A stretch of DNA of 64,000 nucleotides from Shewanella intestini (GTDB lineage: Bacteria > Pseudomonadota > Gammaproteobacteria > Enterobacterales > Shewanellaceae). Positions 39,429 through 48,017 of this stretch are shown piece by piece. The stretch lies in the NCBI RefSeq assembly GCF_018221465.1, contig NZ_JAAIKR010000015.1:1-64000 (forward strand), given 5' to 3'. The notes under the pieces were generated by a model. That model was not told the origin of the DNA and searched no databases. It saw only the letters and a list, made by a program, of their open reading frames with translations. The position numbers were made by a program, and so were the translations under genes. The first letter of the stretch is position 1; each line of letters opens with the position of its first letter.

Positions 39429-41348
39429 TTATGCGGGTGATTTTTTAGTTGAAATATTCACGATGCCCTGACTAAAAAACGCGCCTTGGCCAGCACTTAC
39501 CCCTAAAATTTTTAACGTTTGCCATTCTTCAATACTTCCAACTCCTTCAGCTAAAACATGCACTTTAGCGCGATAAAGCCCGCCAATCAGTGAACGAATG
39601 AAAAGTTGGTTTTCAGAGCGTTGATGGATGTTATGCACAATCGATCGATGTAATTTCACTAAATCAAAATCAAACTCTTGAATATAATGGGTGCCGACTA
39701 CCTGTTGACCAACATGATCAACGCATAATTTAGCCCCCATTTTCCTGATCATTTTTAAGGTTTTCATCAACATTGGCTGACGTTTGTGTTTGACAACAAT
39801 ATCTTCTGACACTTCAAAGATTAATCGGGCTGCTAAGGGCCGATGTTCAAGCAATGTGGACTGTAACCAACGCACAAACGCCCGACTTGTTAAGGCATCA
39901 GCACTGAGATTAATGGAATAAACTTGTTCATTTTGCAGCATCATTTTTTGCATCACATGTGTCAGGAGTTGCCGCTCAATTTGCGGCATTAAGCCACATT
40001 TATTTGCCATTGGGATAAACAGCGTAGCCCGAATATCATTGCCATTATTGTCCTTTACTCGACTCAGTATTTCTTGAGCAAGCGGTTTGTCATCACTATC
40101 AACAATAGCGTGCGCAACAGGATAAAAGCGCTTAGCCACTAACGCATTTTCAAGAAAGCTACGCCAGCGCACTGAGCCTTTGGCAATTTCACTATCTAAT
40201 ACGCCTTTGTCGTACATAAACCAAGTATTAACCCGCTGTAACTGTGCCGCTTTGAGTGCCATTTCCGCTTCATCGACAACTTGTGTTGTCATATCCGCAA
40301 GCTTGTAAAATGCCGCCCCAATATGAAGGTAATTGTCTTTTTCAGTCACATTATCACTTGCTAAGGTTAGGCAGTGTTTCAATATTTTATTTGCAAGTAC
40401 ATCGGCCTCTGCTAACGAAAGCTGCGGCACCACGACCGCAAGCTGCTGTTGATGACGCCGAGCAATAAAACTGTCTGGCAGCGTTTCAATTAGTTTATTA
40501 ACTGCCTCTGCTGTGGCTTTCATTACTTCAGCGACACTTGCTGATTTAGCGTCAATATCGTACTCAATCAACAGTAAGATACCGTGAGCGATCATTTCTT
40601 GATCATGACTTAATGCATCAAGGCGATTTTCAAAAAATAACCGATTACCCATTTGAGTTTCAGGGTCTAAAAAAGTATTTGCACGAATAAATTTATCAAA
40701 GCGACCACGTTCTTTTTTCGCATCGTCTAGATCATCAAGTAGTTTGCTCAATGCCCGGTTAATTAGTAGCGGTTTGCCGTCTTTAAAATCTGTTGTGCCA
40801 GCAGCTTGATATTCGCCATTTAAAATAAGGTGACTTCTGGTTGCAAGTACCTCAATACCATTGACTTCCTTTGCAATCCACAAGTAGCCGTAACGCACAA
40901 AAATGGCAATCGCACTCAATCCAACGAGTAAAGTAAGCATTTCGTACAGACTTAATTGATGCTGTGAAAAAGGTTGCGGCAACGTAATGTCCATATAAAC
41001 ATGTTTTTGAGCATCCACCTCAAAACGATAATTTCGCAGACCAGATACGGTCTTATCACCCCTCGTATTGATAGCCATTAATACCTTGCCGTTTTCAGTT
41101 AAGGTAAACTCACCGGCATGGAAAGCTTCCATCATCGGTTTTAACCACATTGATAATTGTTCGAGGTTGTCATCTTGATAATGCTCAATGACCACATGGT
41201 GTAGCTCGGTGACTTTTTGTTGTTGGAAGGTATACGTTAATTGAATAAAGCTAATAAATGCGGTCAATAAAAATACAAATGCGACGGCGCCAAGTGAAAA
41301 CAGCCAAAAGCTAGTTAATTTCTTTGTAAGAATTCTCGTCAGTTTCAT
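39429..41348 (-). CDS. csrD: RNase E specificity factor CsrD (MshH), degenerate GGDEF-EAL protein
   Basis: 639 residues: two membrane segments (about 14-36 and 134-155) enclosing a periplasmic loop, a HAMP-like linker, a GGDEF domain (about 225-380) and an EAL domain (about 385-635). Both are degenerate: the GGDEF loop position reads HQQQL, and the EAL signature is replaced (EILSRV). CsrD does not make or break c-di-GMP but promotes RNase E decay of the CsrB/CsrC sRNAs in enterics. In Vibrio and Shewanella it heads the MSHA locus as mshH, on the same strand as here. Confidence 0.88.
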   Translation of the reverse strand: MKLTRILTKKLTSFWLFSLGAVAFVFLLTAFISFIQLTYTFQQQKVTELHHVVIEHYQDDNLEQLSMWLKPMMEAFHAGEFTLTENGKVLMAINTRGDKTVSGLRNYRFEVDAQKHVYMDITLPQPFSQHQLSLYEMLTLLVGLSAIAIFVRYGYLWIAKEVNGIEVLATRSHLILNGEYQAAGTTDFKDGKPLLINRALSKLLDDLDDAKKERGRFDKFIRANTFLDPETQMGNRLFFENRLDALSHDQEMIAHGILLLIEYDIDAKSASVAEVMKATAEAVNKLIETLPDSFIARRHQQQLAVVVPQLSLAEADVLANKILKHCLTLASDNVTEKDNYLHIGAAFYKLADMTTQVVDEAEMALKAAQLQRVNTWFMYDKGVLDSEIAKGSVRWRSFLENALVAKRFYPVAHAIVDSDDKPLAQEILSRVKDNNGNDIRATLFIPMANKCGLMPQIERQLLTHVMQKMMLQNEQVYSINLSADALTSRAFVRWLQSTLLEHRPLAARLIFEVSEDIVVKHKRQPMLMKTLKMIRKMGAKLCVDHVGQQVVGTHYIQEFDFDLVKLHRSIVHNIHQRSENQLFIRSLIGGLYRAKVHVLAEGVGSIEEWQTLKILGVSAGQGAFFSQGIVNISTKKSPA

Positions 41349-41454
41349 CTTGTTTTTTTACCTACAAAATAGGTGATTTATTATGATGTTAAGCCTACTA
41401 AAATGAGTATACATGAAATCACTATTTAGCCTAATTAATCGTTATTAGCCATAA

Positions 41455-41478
41455 AAAAAGGAGCTTATGCCCCTTTTT
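41455..41478 (-). terminator. terminator of the malic enzyme gene
   Basis: AAAAAGGAGC pairs with GCCCCTTTTT with one mismatch and a TTAT loop; minus-strand T-run follows. 21 bases past the stop codon. Confidence 0.78.
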
Positions 41479-41498
41479 GTTTGGTTGATTAAATCAGC

Positions 41499-42746
41499 TT
41501 AAAAATCATAATGTTTTGGCAAGGTTTTAATCGCAGCTACACCAGAATCAATTGCCGCTTGCGAAACCGCTTTGGCAACATTTGGTAATAATCGAGGATC
41601 CATCGGTTTTGGGAGCACGTAATCAGGCCCAAAGGTTAAGTGATCAACATCAGGATAAGCCGCTAACACTTCAGCTGGAACAGGTTGCCTAGCAATGTCT
41701 GCAATAGCGTGTACGGCTGCAATTTTCATTTCATCATTAATGGTTGATGCTCGTACATCAAGCGCGCCACGGAAAATAAACGGAAAACACAATACATTGT
41801 TAACTTGGTTAGGGTAATCACTGCGCCCCGTCCCCATAATCAAGTCATGACGAATGGCGTGTGCAAGCTCAGGCTTAATTTCAGGGTCTGGGTTTGAACA
41901 TGCAAACACCACGGGTTTTTCGGCCATTAACTCAATGTCTTCAGGCTTTAATAAGTCTGCACCTGATAAACCAAGAAAAGCATCTGCGCCTTTAATCACA
42001 TCTTGCAGCGTGCGCTTATCGGTATTATTGGCAAACAACGCTTTGTATTCATTTAAGTCGTCACGACGAGTATGCAAAACGCCTTGGCGATCTAACATGT
42101 AGACATTTTCTCGCATAGCGCCACATTTTACTATCATGGTCATACACGCAATAGCAGCGGCTCCAGCCCCCATACAAACGAATACTGACTCTTCTATTTT
42201 CTTACCTTGAATCTCTAATGCGTTAATAATGCCTGCTGCAGTCACAATCGCCGTACCATGTTGATCGTCATGAAAAACTGGGACATTACAGCGTGAAATC
42301 AGCTCTCGTTCAATTTCAAAACATTCAGGTGCTTTAATATCTTCAAGGTTAATACCACCAAAGGTATCAGCAATAGAGGCGACCGTTTGGATAAAGTCTT
42401 CACTGGTGCGGTGTTTCACTTCCAAATCAATGGAGTCGATATTGGCAAAACGCTTAAATAGCAGCGCTTTACCTTCCATAACGGGTTTTGACGCTAATGG
42501 ACCTAAGTTACCTAAGCCTAAAATGGCCGTGCCATTTGAAATGACGGCAACCGTATTACCTTTATTGGTATATCGATAAGCATTTTCAGGATCAGCGGCA
42601 ATCTCACGCACAGGCTCTGCAACACCGGGACTATAAGCCAAAGATAAATCATGGCTCGTTTGCGCGGGTTTAGTTAACTGCACGGCAGTTTTTCCGGGAA
42701 CAGGTAATTCATGGTAATCGAGAGCTTGCTGACGTAAATCTGACAT
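41499..42746 (-). CDS. NAD(P)-dependent malic enzyme, short form
   Basis: 415 residues. Oxidatively decarboxylates malate to pyruvate in the cytoplasm. Seen: SLAYSPGVAEP, the catalytic region with TNKGNTVAVISNGTAILGLG (part), metal-binding FHDDQHGTA, and the dinucleotide fold VCMGAGAAAIA. It matches the catalytic half of MaeB but lacks the phosphotransacetylase-like C-terminal half, as in YtsJ-type enzymes. The ATG at 42746 has AGGA eight bases upstream; an in-frame ATG at 42755 would put that AGGA inside the gene. Cofactor preference cannot be read from the sequence. Confidence 0.93.
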   Translation of the reverse strand: MSDLRQQALDYHELPVPGKTAVQLTKPAQTSHDLSLAYSPGVAEPVREIAADPENAYRYTNKGNTVAVISNGTAILGLGNLGPLASKPVMEGKALLFKRFANIDSIDLEVKHRTSEDFIQTVASIADTFGGINLEDIKAPECFEIERELISRCNVPVFHDDQHGTAIVTAAGIINALEIQGKKIEESVFVCMGAGAAAIACMTMIVKCGAMRENVYMLDRQGVLHTRRDDLNEYKALFANNTDKRTLQDVIKGADAFLGLSGADLLKPEDIELMAEKPVVFACSNPDPEIKPELAHAIRHDLIMGTGRSDYPNQVNNVLCFPFIFRGALDVRASTINDEMKIAAVHAIADIARQPVPAEVLAAYPDVDHLTFGPDYVLPKPMDPRLLPNVAKAVSQAAIDSGVAAIKTLPKHYDF

Positions 42747-43388
42747 GTTAAACATCCTGAAATGCACAATTTTTAGGGAAGTAGGCCGTGATTTTGCTAT
42801 TGAGTTAACTCATTTTTTTTGTTCGTCAAAATCAGGCTAACAATACGCTAGTTAAGATGTGATATAAATCAAAAAATGCGTTTAACAGCCGTTAGCAGCA
42901 ACAAAATACTCATCAATACCAAAAAGAAAACTAATCGATTAGTAACACTTACAAATCAACAAGTTAAAAATGTAGGAAAATAACAAGATTTCATGCAGCA
43001 ATCCGGTAAATTACTGAACTTCCGCTGCAAATTTTGTAAACATAACGATAAAACAAAGTGAATATAAAACATCTTATTTATAACTAAAAAGTTTATCAGA
43101 CCATCTTTTCCACTCACCATTAAAAATATATTCAACACTAAAGCTCATTACCGAGCCTGGCGATGCTCATAACTCACACTGAGTCACTGCTGAAATCACC
43201 CCCTATGAATGCTCATGTACTTGTCAGTTATAATTTGTGGACTGTGGACTGTGGACTGTGGACTGTGGACTGTGGACTGTGGACTGTGGACTGTGGACTG
43301 TGGACTAGAACATTAATGCTAAAAGCCTAAACACTCATCAATAATACAATTAATTTTCAACCGCTTAATGTTTATGTTAGCCAACAAA
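42747..43388. other. 642-bp intergenic region with a tandem repeat
   Basis: AT-rich region between the malic enzyme start and the rpmE terminator. It contains the heptamer array at 43236-43305. Short frames on both strands lack ribosome-binding sites, and I see no RNA gene. Confidence 0.6.
43236..43305. repeat. 7-bp tandem repeat, 10 copies
   Basis: Ten perfect copies of TGTGGAC in 70 bases, in non-coding DNA between the malic enzyme gene and rpmE. All copies are identical, indicating recent slippage. 7 bp is not a multiple of 3, and no gene crosses it. Confidence 0.96.
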
Positions 43389-43410
43389 AAAGGCGCCAAT
43401 AGGCGCCTTT
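43389..43410 (-). terminator. terminator of rpmE
   Basis: AAAGGCGCC pairs with GGCGCCTTT across a 4-base loop AATA, with a minus-strand T-run. It lies 20 bases past the rpmE stop. Confidence 0.88.
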
Positions 43411-43429
43411 AGTCAATAATCTAAGTCGA

Positions 43430-43642
43430 TTATTTTTTGCTAAGCATACCGAAACGCTTATTGAATTTGTCGATGCGACCACCAGTATCAACAACTTTCT
43501 GAGTACCAGTATAGAATGGGTGACATGCACCACAAACGTCTAAATGTAAATCTTTACCTGCAGTAGAGTTTACTTTAATTACGTTACCACAAGTACAAGT
43601 TGCGGTGATTTCTGCGTACTCTGGATGAATACCTGCTTTCAT
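43430..43642 (-). CDS. rpmE: 50S ribosomal protein L31 (zinc-binding type)
   Basis: 70 residues from the ATG at 43642 (MKAGIHPEY), preceded by GAGGTAA; the longer frame upstream has no support. Cysteines C16, C18, C37 and C40 are all present, making this the zinc-binding C+ form. It sits at the large-subunit interface. A second, zinc-free L31 encoded elsewhere is common in this group. Confidence 0.96.
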   Translation of the reverse strand: MKAGIHPEYAEITATCTCGNVIKVNSTAGKDLHLDVCGACHPFYTGTQKVVDTGGRIDKFNKRFGMLSKK

Positions 43643-43757
43643 TAGGATTACCTCAAATAAAGGCCATGTCGCTCTCCCAACCCGAAGTTGAGCACCACAT
43701 GATGTTATTAACAATATGTTTTAGGCGCGGAATAATACAGCTTATGCCCAATACAAA

Positions 43758-43816
43758 CAAGCCTAATTTATCGACATGGATAAATTAGGCTTGTAATCGC
43801 TATTAGTGCAATAGCG
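43758..43816 (-). terminator. two consecutive hairpins after the FimV-like gene
   Basis: A perfect 15-bp inverted repeat (CAAGCCTAATTTATC, 43758-43772, with 43779-43793, 6-base loop) and a 7-bp one (CGCTATT, 43798-43804, with 43810-43816) lie in the gap between the FimV-like gene and rpmE. After the long stem the minus strand reads TTTGTATT. Together they probably end the FimV-like transcript. Confidence 0.6.
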
Positions 43817-43901
43817 TAATCACACAGCAATATTCTTACGCTTTAAAGGCATGCTCTAAAATGGCTACCTTAAAACAACCTACTACACTACAGAGGGTTC
43901 G

Positions 43902-45218
43902 CTACTGCGCCGCCAATTGGTCAAACTTTTCTTTCGTGTTGTCAGTATCACGTTGTATTTGTAGTTGCTGCTCACTTGGGCAAACTAACGCGACATCGGC
44001 GCGCATTTTGCTAATTTTATTATTAGAAAATGCTTTTGGATTCGCTTCATAAATCGCTAGCATTGCCCCAAATAATCCAACATTCCATGCTTGACGATTT
44101 TTCTGTGCAAGTTTCCATAACGTGTCACCAGCAGCCTGTTCAACTTGGCAACTTGGTTCACTAATATCAGCCAACTTTACTGCGATGTGGGCATTGTTGA
44201 TATCTTCGACAATTGCTTGTGATTTTTGCGCGTCCGTTAATGCAGGCTTGATTGGTTCAACAATTTCAACGGGGGCATCATTCATCGTCGATACTGACGA
44301 CTCTGAAACAGTATTCACCTCAGACTCAGCCGCAACTTGTGACTCTATTTCACGCGCCACAACTAAAGACTCAGTTGGCGCCTTTGTTTGCTTAGCCTCA
44401 ACCGTGCTTGATACTGTTATTAAATCCGCCTCAACCTTGGCAGTGCCAGCTTGAGTCTTAGGCTGTTCGTCTTTAACTGTTTGTGTCTTAGCATCAGGTT
44501 TACCCGCTGCAACCAGTGCGTCAAATGCCTGCTTGTCTTGGTTGATATCAATATATTGGGCGAGTTCTTGCGTTGATGGACAAGTTAATTGGCTATCAGC
44601 TCGTAAACGTTTGATGTAATTACCTTTAAACGCCCTTGGGTTGGCATAATAAATCGCCAGCATGGCACCAAAAGTATTTGTCCCCCAATGCTGCTCGTTT
44701 TTTGCAGCAATGCGCCACAATGTATCACCCTCAGCTCTAATTACATGGCAACCTTCTACAGAACTCGTTAAATCAGCTTGAACGTAAGCTTTAGATTTAG
44801 CACCTGTTTTCATGGTTTTTACACCAATAGGTTGTTTGTTATTAACAGAGATAACTGGCGGGTCAAATACAGGGACAGGTTTATATTGTTGCCATTTCCC
44901 CTGGCGGCGCTCTGACACAATTAATACTGCATTAGGGTCTCGAAACGATTCCTTACCTTGCAGTTCAAGGCGCCCACCTCGATTAGATATTACCTCAAGT
45001 TTCTCAAGCACGATTGTGCCTTGATAGATTTGACGTAAGTAAAATTGCAGCCGAGATAAATCTCGATACTCAGATGTGACATTTACCGTAATAGTTGGAA
45101 GCGAGCCCGCTTCAAACTGTTTGGTGTCAATTTTTACATGGCTTATTTCAGCAAATACCGGTGCCGTAATGCTAATAGCCAGCGTAGCCAACAAAGCTAA
45201 CGCTGCAAAAGCTTTCAT
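43902..45218 (-). CDS. secreted protein with two FimV/LysM-like modules
   Basis: 438 residues. Signal peptide about 1-23 (ending APVFA). An N-terminal FimV-like domain (about 24-120) has the beta pattern and RRQGKWQQYKPVPVFD. Then come two modules of exactly 57 residues, C157-C213 and C357-C413, each starting with Cys, then GDTLW, then GAMLAIY, ANP and ending CPS. They are LysM-like as in FimV and TspA proteins, and the bracketing cysteines suggest one disulfide per module. An acidic, Thr/Val/Glu-rich linker (about 215-350) joins them. Start: the ATG at 45218 has AAGGA eight bases upstream. Polar or peptidoglycan-binding scaffolding is inferred from the family. Confidence 0.78.
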   Translation of the reverse strand: MKAFAALALLATLAISITAPVFAEISHVKIDTKQFEAGSLPTITVNVTSEYRDLSRLQFYLRQIYQGTIVLEKLEVISNRGGRLELQGKESFRDPNAVLIVSERRQGKWQQYKPVPVFDPPVISVNNKQPIGVKTMKTGAKSKAYVQADLTSSVEGCHVIRAEGDTLWRIAAKNEQHWGTNTFGAMLAIYYANPRAFKGNYIKRLRADSQLTCPSTQELAQYIDINQDKQAFDALVAAGKPDAKTQTVKDEQPKTQAGTAKVEADLITVSSTVEAKQTKAPTESLVVAREIESQVAAESEVNTVSESSVSTMNDAPVEIVEPIKPALTDAQKSQAIVEDINNAHIAVKLADISEPSCQVEQAAGDTLWKLAQKNRQAWNVGLFGAMLAIYEANPKAFSNNKISKMRADVALVCPSEQQLQIQRDTDNTKEKFDQLAAQ

Positions 45219-45650
45219 CAAATCAATCCTTTTGGTTCACTTCAGTTTTCACAAATATTCAACATTTTGTTTTTCTGAATTATTGTTTTAATTCCATAAG
45301 TGCAACATCGCTAACCTAACACAATAATATGATAATTAAGGCAAAAATTATTGGTTATCGATACAGCATAATAAATAAGCCATAAAGTTTAAGCTAGCTA
45401 ATCCCTCGTACTAAAGATTAATTTATCTTAAACAAGACATAATTTCGAGATGTTTTAACATTTCCAAGCGCTAATGTAATAAAACAAAAGAATGAGCAAC
45501 ACCGATAACTTAATCGCTATTGTAGCCTAATTACAACCTACTATTTATAAGGTTGTTAGCTATGACAAAATATTAGCTCAACACAGCGCTAACGCTTTAA
45601 GCCAAGTTAAAGGTAAACTGATGATATGAATCCTTGCTGAAAGTTGCCCT
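45219..45650. other. 432-bp divergent intergenic region
   Basis: Separates the FimV-like gene from priA. It must contain promoters for both. Only a 7-bp inverted repeat (ACAACCT at 45533-45539 with 45550-45556) is visible; no consensus promoter stands out. Confidence 0.55.
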
Positions 45651-47840
45651 GTGTTTGTAGAAGTTGCCCTCCCTGTACCATTACGACAAAACTTTACTTA
45701 TCAAGTCCCTGAACATTTGATAACTAAAATGCAAGTGGGTCTGCGTGTCAAAGTGCCTTTTGGACCGCGCCAACAAATCGGCTTAATCACTAAACTCGAC
45801 ATCACTTGCACTTTTGATACCGCCAAGGTCAAAAACATTTCCATCGCCTTAGATGAAGAGCCGCTCATACCTGAGTCGCTCTTTATATTAACGCTTTGGG
45901 CGGCACGCTACTATTTTTGTAGCCAAGGGCAAATGTTAAGCCAAGCATTACCGGTCGCATTACGAAAAGGCGCTGACGCGGCACCGAAATCTATCACTCA
46001 ATTGCAATTATCAGAGGTAGGCCAACAAGCTGACATCAAGGTGTTATCACGAGCACCTGCACAGAAAAAGCTGTTTGAACAACTGAGTAAAAAACCACTC
46101 ACTATCGATGAATTTAACGCCCTTGAATTTAGCAAAGCAGCATTAAAGGCGCTTGAAGATCGTCAATGGTTAATCCGTCAAGACATTGCCATTTCGGTTG
46201 ATTTAAGCTGGCGACAACAATTAACCATGAACGAGTCGGGTCACAAACTCAATAAGCAGCAAGCCATTGCTGTATCGATTTTAAATCAACAACAAGGCTA
46301 TCATTGCACCTTAGTTGAAGGTGTCACCGGTTCAGGTAAAACCGAGGTATACCTTAATGTACTTGAAACCGTATTAAAGCAGGGAAAACAGGCACTTATT
46401 TTAGTACCAGAAATTGGCTTAACCCCACAAACAATTAACCGTTTTAAACGTCGATTTGATGTTCATATTGCAGTTATTCATTCGGGATTAACAGACAACC
46501 AACGTCTAGATGCATGGCGAATGGCCCGCTCAGGACAAGCCGCGATTATTATCGGCACTCGCTCAGCACTATTTACTCCGATGGCCTTTCCTGGAGTAAT
46601 TATTTTAGATGAAGAGCATGATAGCAGCTTCAAACAACAAGAAGGCGTACGTTATCATGCGCGCGATCTTGCGGTTATGCGCGGCCATTATGAAGATATT
46701 CCCGTCATTCTCGGCACCGCAACCCCTTCATTAGAAAGCTTACAAAATGCCCTCAATGGTCGTTATCATCACCTTGAACTTTCTGAGCGTGCTGGTAAAG
46801 CGCAAATGGTACAGCAAGGCTTAATTGATATCCGCTCATTGCCGTTGAAAGTCGGTTTATCCGACGCATTAATTAATGAAATGCGCATGCATTTAGACGC
46901 TGGCAACCAAGTGTTGTTATTTTTAAATCGCCGCGGCTTTGCCCCAGCGTTGTTATGCCATGAGTGCGGCCATTTGCATGAATGCGATCGCTGCGATGCC
47001 TTTTTTACCGTCCATAAAGGACTTAATGAAATCCGTTGTCATCATTGTGGTAACGACTATGCCATACCGCACCAGTGCCACCAATGTGGCAGCACAATGC
47101 TAATGGGTCACGGTTTAGGAACCGAACAACTAGAACAAGCACTAAGTGAGATGTTTCCTAAACATCCCGTGGTACGAATCGACCGCGATACCACCCGTAA
47201 AAAGGGCTCATTAGAGAAACAATTACATGCAATTCATAAAGGTGAGTTCAAAATTTTAGTTGGCACGCAAATGCTTGCTAAAGGACATCACTTTCCTGAC
47301 GTTACCTTAGTTGGGTTAATTGATGTCGACGGCGCATTATTTAGCGCAGATTTTCGCGCCCCAGAACGCTTTGCCCAACTCTATACTCAGGTGTCAGGCC
47401 GTGCAGGACGTGCAGATAAACCCGGAAAAGTTTTATTACAAACTCATCAAAGTGACAACCCGATTATTCGCGACATTATTAAGCATGGTTATCACCAGTT
47501 TGCTAAAAACCAACTCACAGAACGATCACAAGCTTTATTGCCGCCAGTGTGGCATATGTTACTACTGCGTGCTGAAGCCCATAACGCTCAAGATGCCGAT
47601 AGCTTTTTAGAGGCCGTTGCCCAGTTATTACCACAAAATAAAGAATGCGAAATCATTGGTCCAATTCCTGCTCCGCTTGATCGTAAAGCCGGTAAATACC
47701 GTCGCCAATTATTATTTCAAACCAAAAGCAGAGTGATATTGCAGCGGGCATTTGAACATGCACTCCCCTTAATCGAACAATTGCCAGAGCAAAAACGTTG
47801 TCGGTGGAGTCTAGATAGAGATCCACAAGATTTAATGTGA
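45651..47840 (+). CDS. priA: primosomal replication helicase PriA
   Basis: 729-residue 3'-5' helicase that restarts stalled replication forks. Seen: N-terminal DNA-binding region (VEVALPVPLRQNFTYQVP), Walker A GVTGSGKT at 224-231, DEEH box, the eight-cysteine zinc region (CHECGHLHECDRCD and CHHCG...CHQCG), and ARG-finger motif VSGRAGRADKPG. The start is GTG at 45651; a stop lies eight codons upstream in frame, so this is the only plausible start, with a weak GAAAG Shine-Dalgarno. Next to rpmE and argS, as in related genomes. Confidence 0.96.
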   Translation: MFVEVALPVPLRQNFTYQVPEHLITKMQVGLRVKVPFGPRQQIGLITKLDITCTFDTAKVKNISIALDEEPLIPESLFILTLWAARYYFCSQGQMLSQALPVALRKGADAAPKSITQLQLSEVGQQADIKVLSRAPAQKKLFEQLSKKPLTIDEFNALEFSKAALKALEDRQWLIRQDIAISVDLSWRQQLTMNESGHKLNKQQAIAVSILNQQQGYHCTLVEGVTGSGKTEVYLNVLETVLKQGKQALILVPEIGLTPQTINRFKRRFDVHIAVIHSGLTDNQRLDAWRMARSGQAAIIIGTRSALFTPMAFPGVIILDEEHDSSFKQQEGVRYHARDLAVMRGHYEDIPVILGTATPSLESLQNALNGRYHHLELSERAGKAQMVQQGLIDIRSLPLKVGLSDALINEMRMHLDAGNQVLLFLNRRGFAPALLCHECGHLHECDRCDAFFTVHKGLNEIRCHHCGNDYAIPHQCHQCGSTMLMGHGLGTEQLEQALSEMFPKHPVVRIDRDTTRKKGSLEKQLHAIHKGEFKILVGTQMLAKGHHFPDVTLVGLIDVDGALFSADFRAPERFAQLYTQVSGRAGRADKPGKVLLQTHQSDNPIIRDIIKHGYHQFAKNQLTERSQALLPPVWHMLLLRAEAHNAQDADSFLEAVAQLLPQNKECEIIGPIPAPLDRKAGKYRRQLLFQTKSRVILQRAFEHALPLIEQLPEQKRCRWSLDRDPQDLM

Positions 47841-48017
47841 TCACAATCTAACAACAAAAGCTCAAAACTTAGGGCAAACAACGGCCGTTTTGATAAAAAA
47901 CTCAACAAATGCCACAAAACGCATAGCAATTAGACAGTATAAACAGGTAAAATAAACGGTTCAGTCACGTCTGTTGATTACCCATTTTAAACCCATTTTT
48001 AAGTGCACATAAACGCC

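Noticed and set aside
43236-43305. Considered as a CRISPR-like array
   Set aside because: Units are contiguous 7-mers with no spacers, and no cas genes are present.
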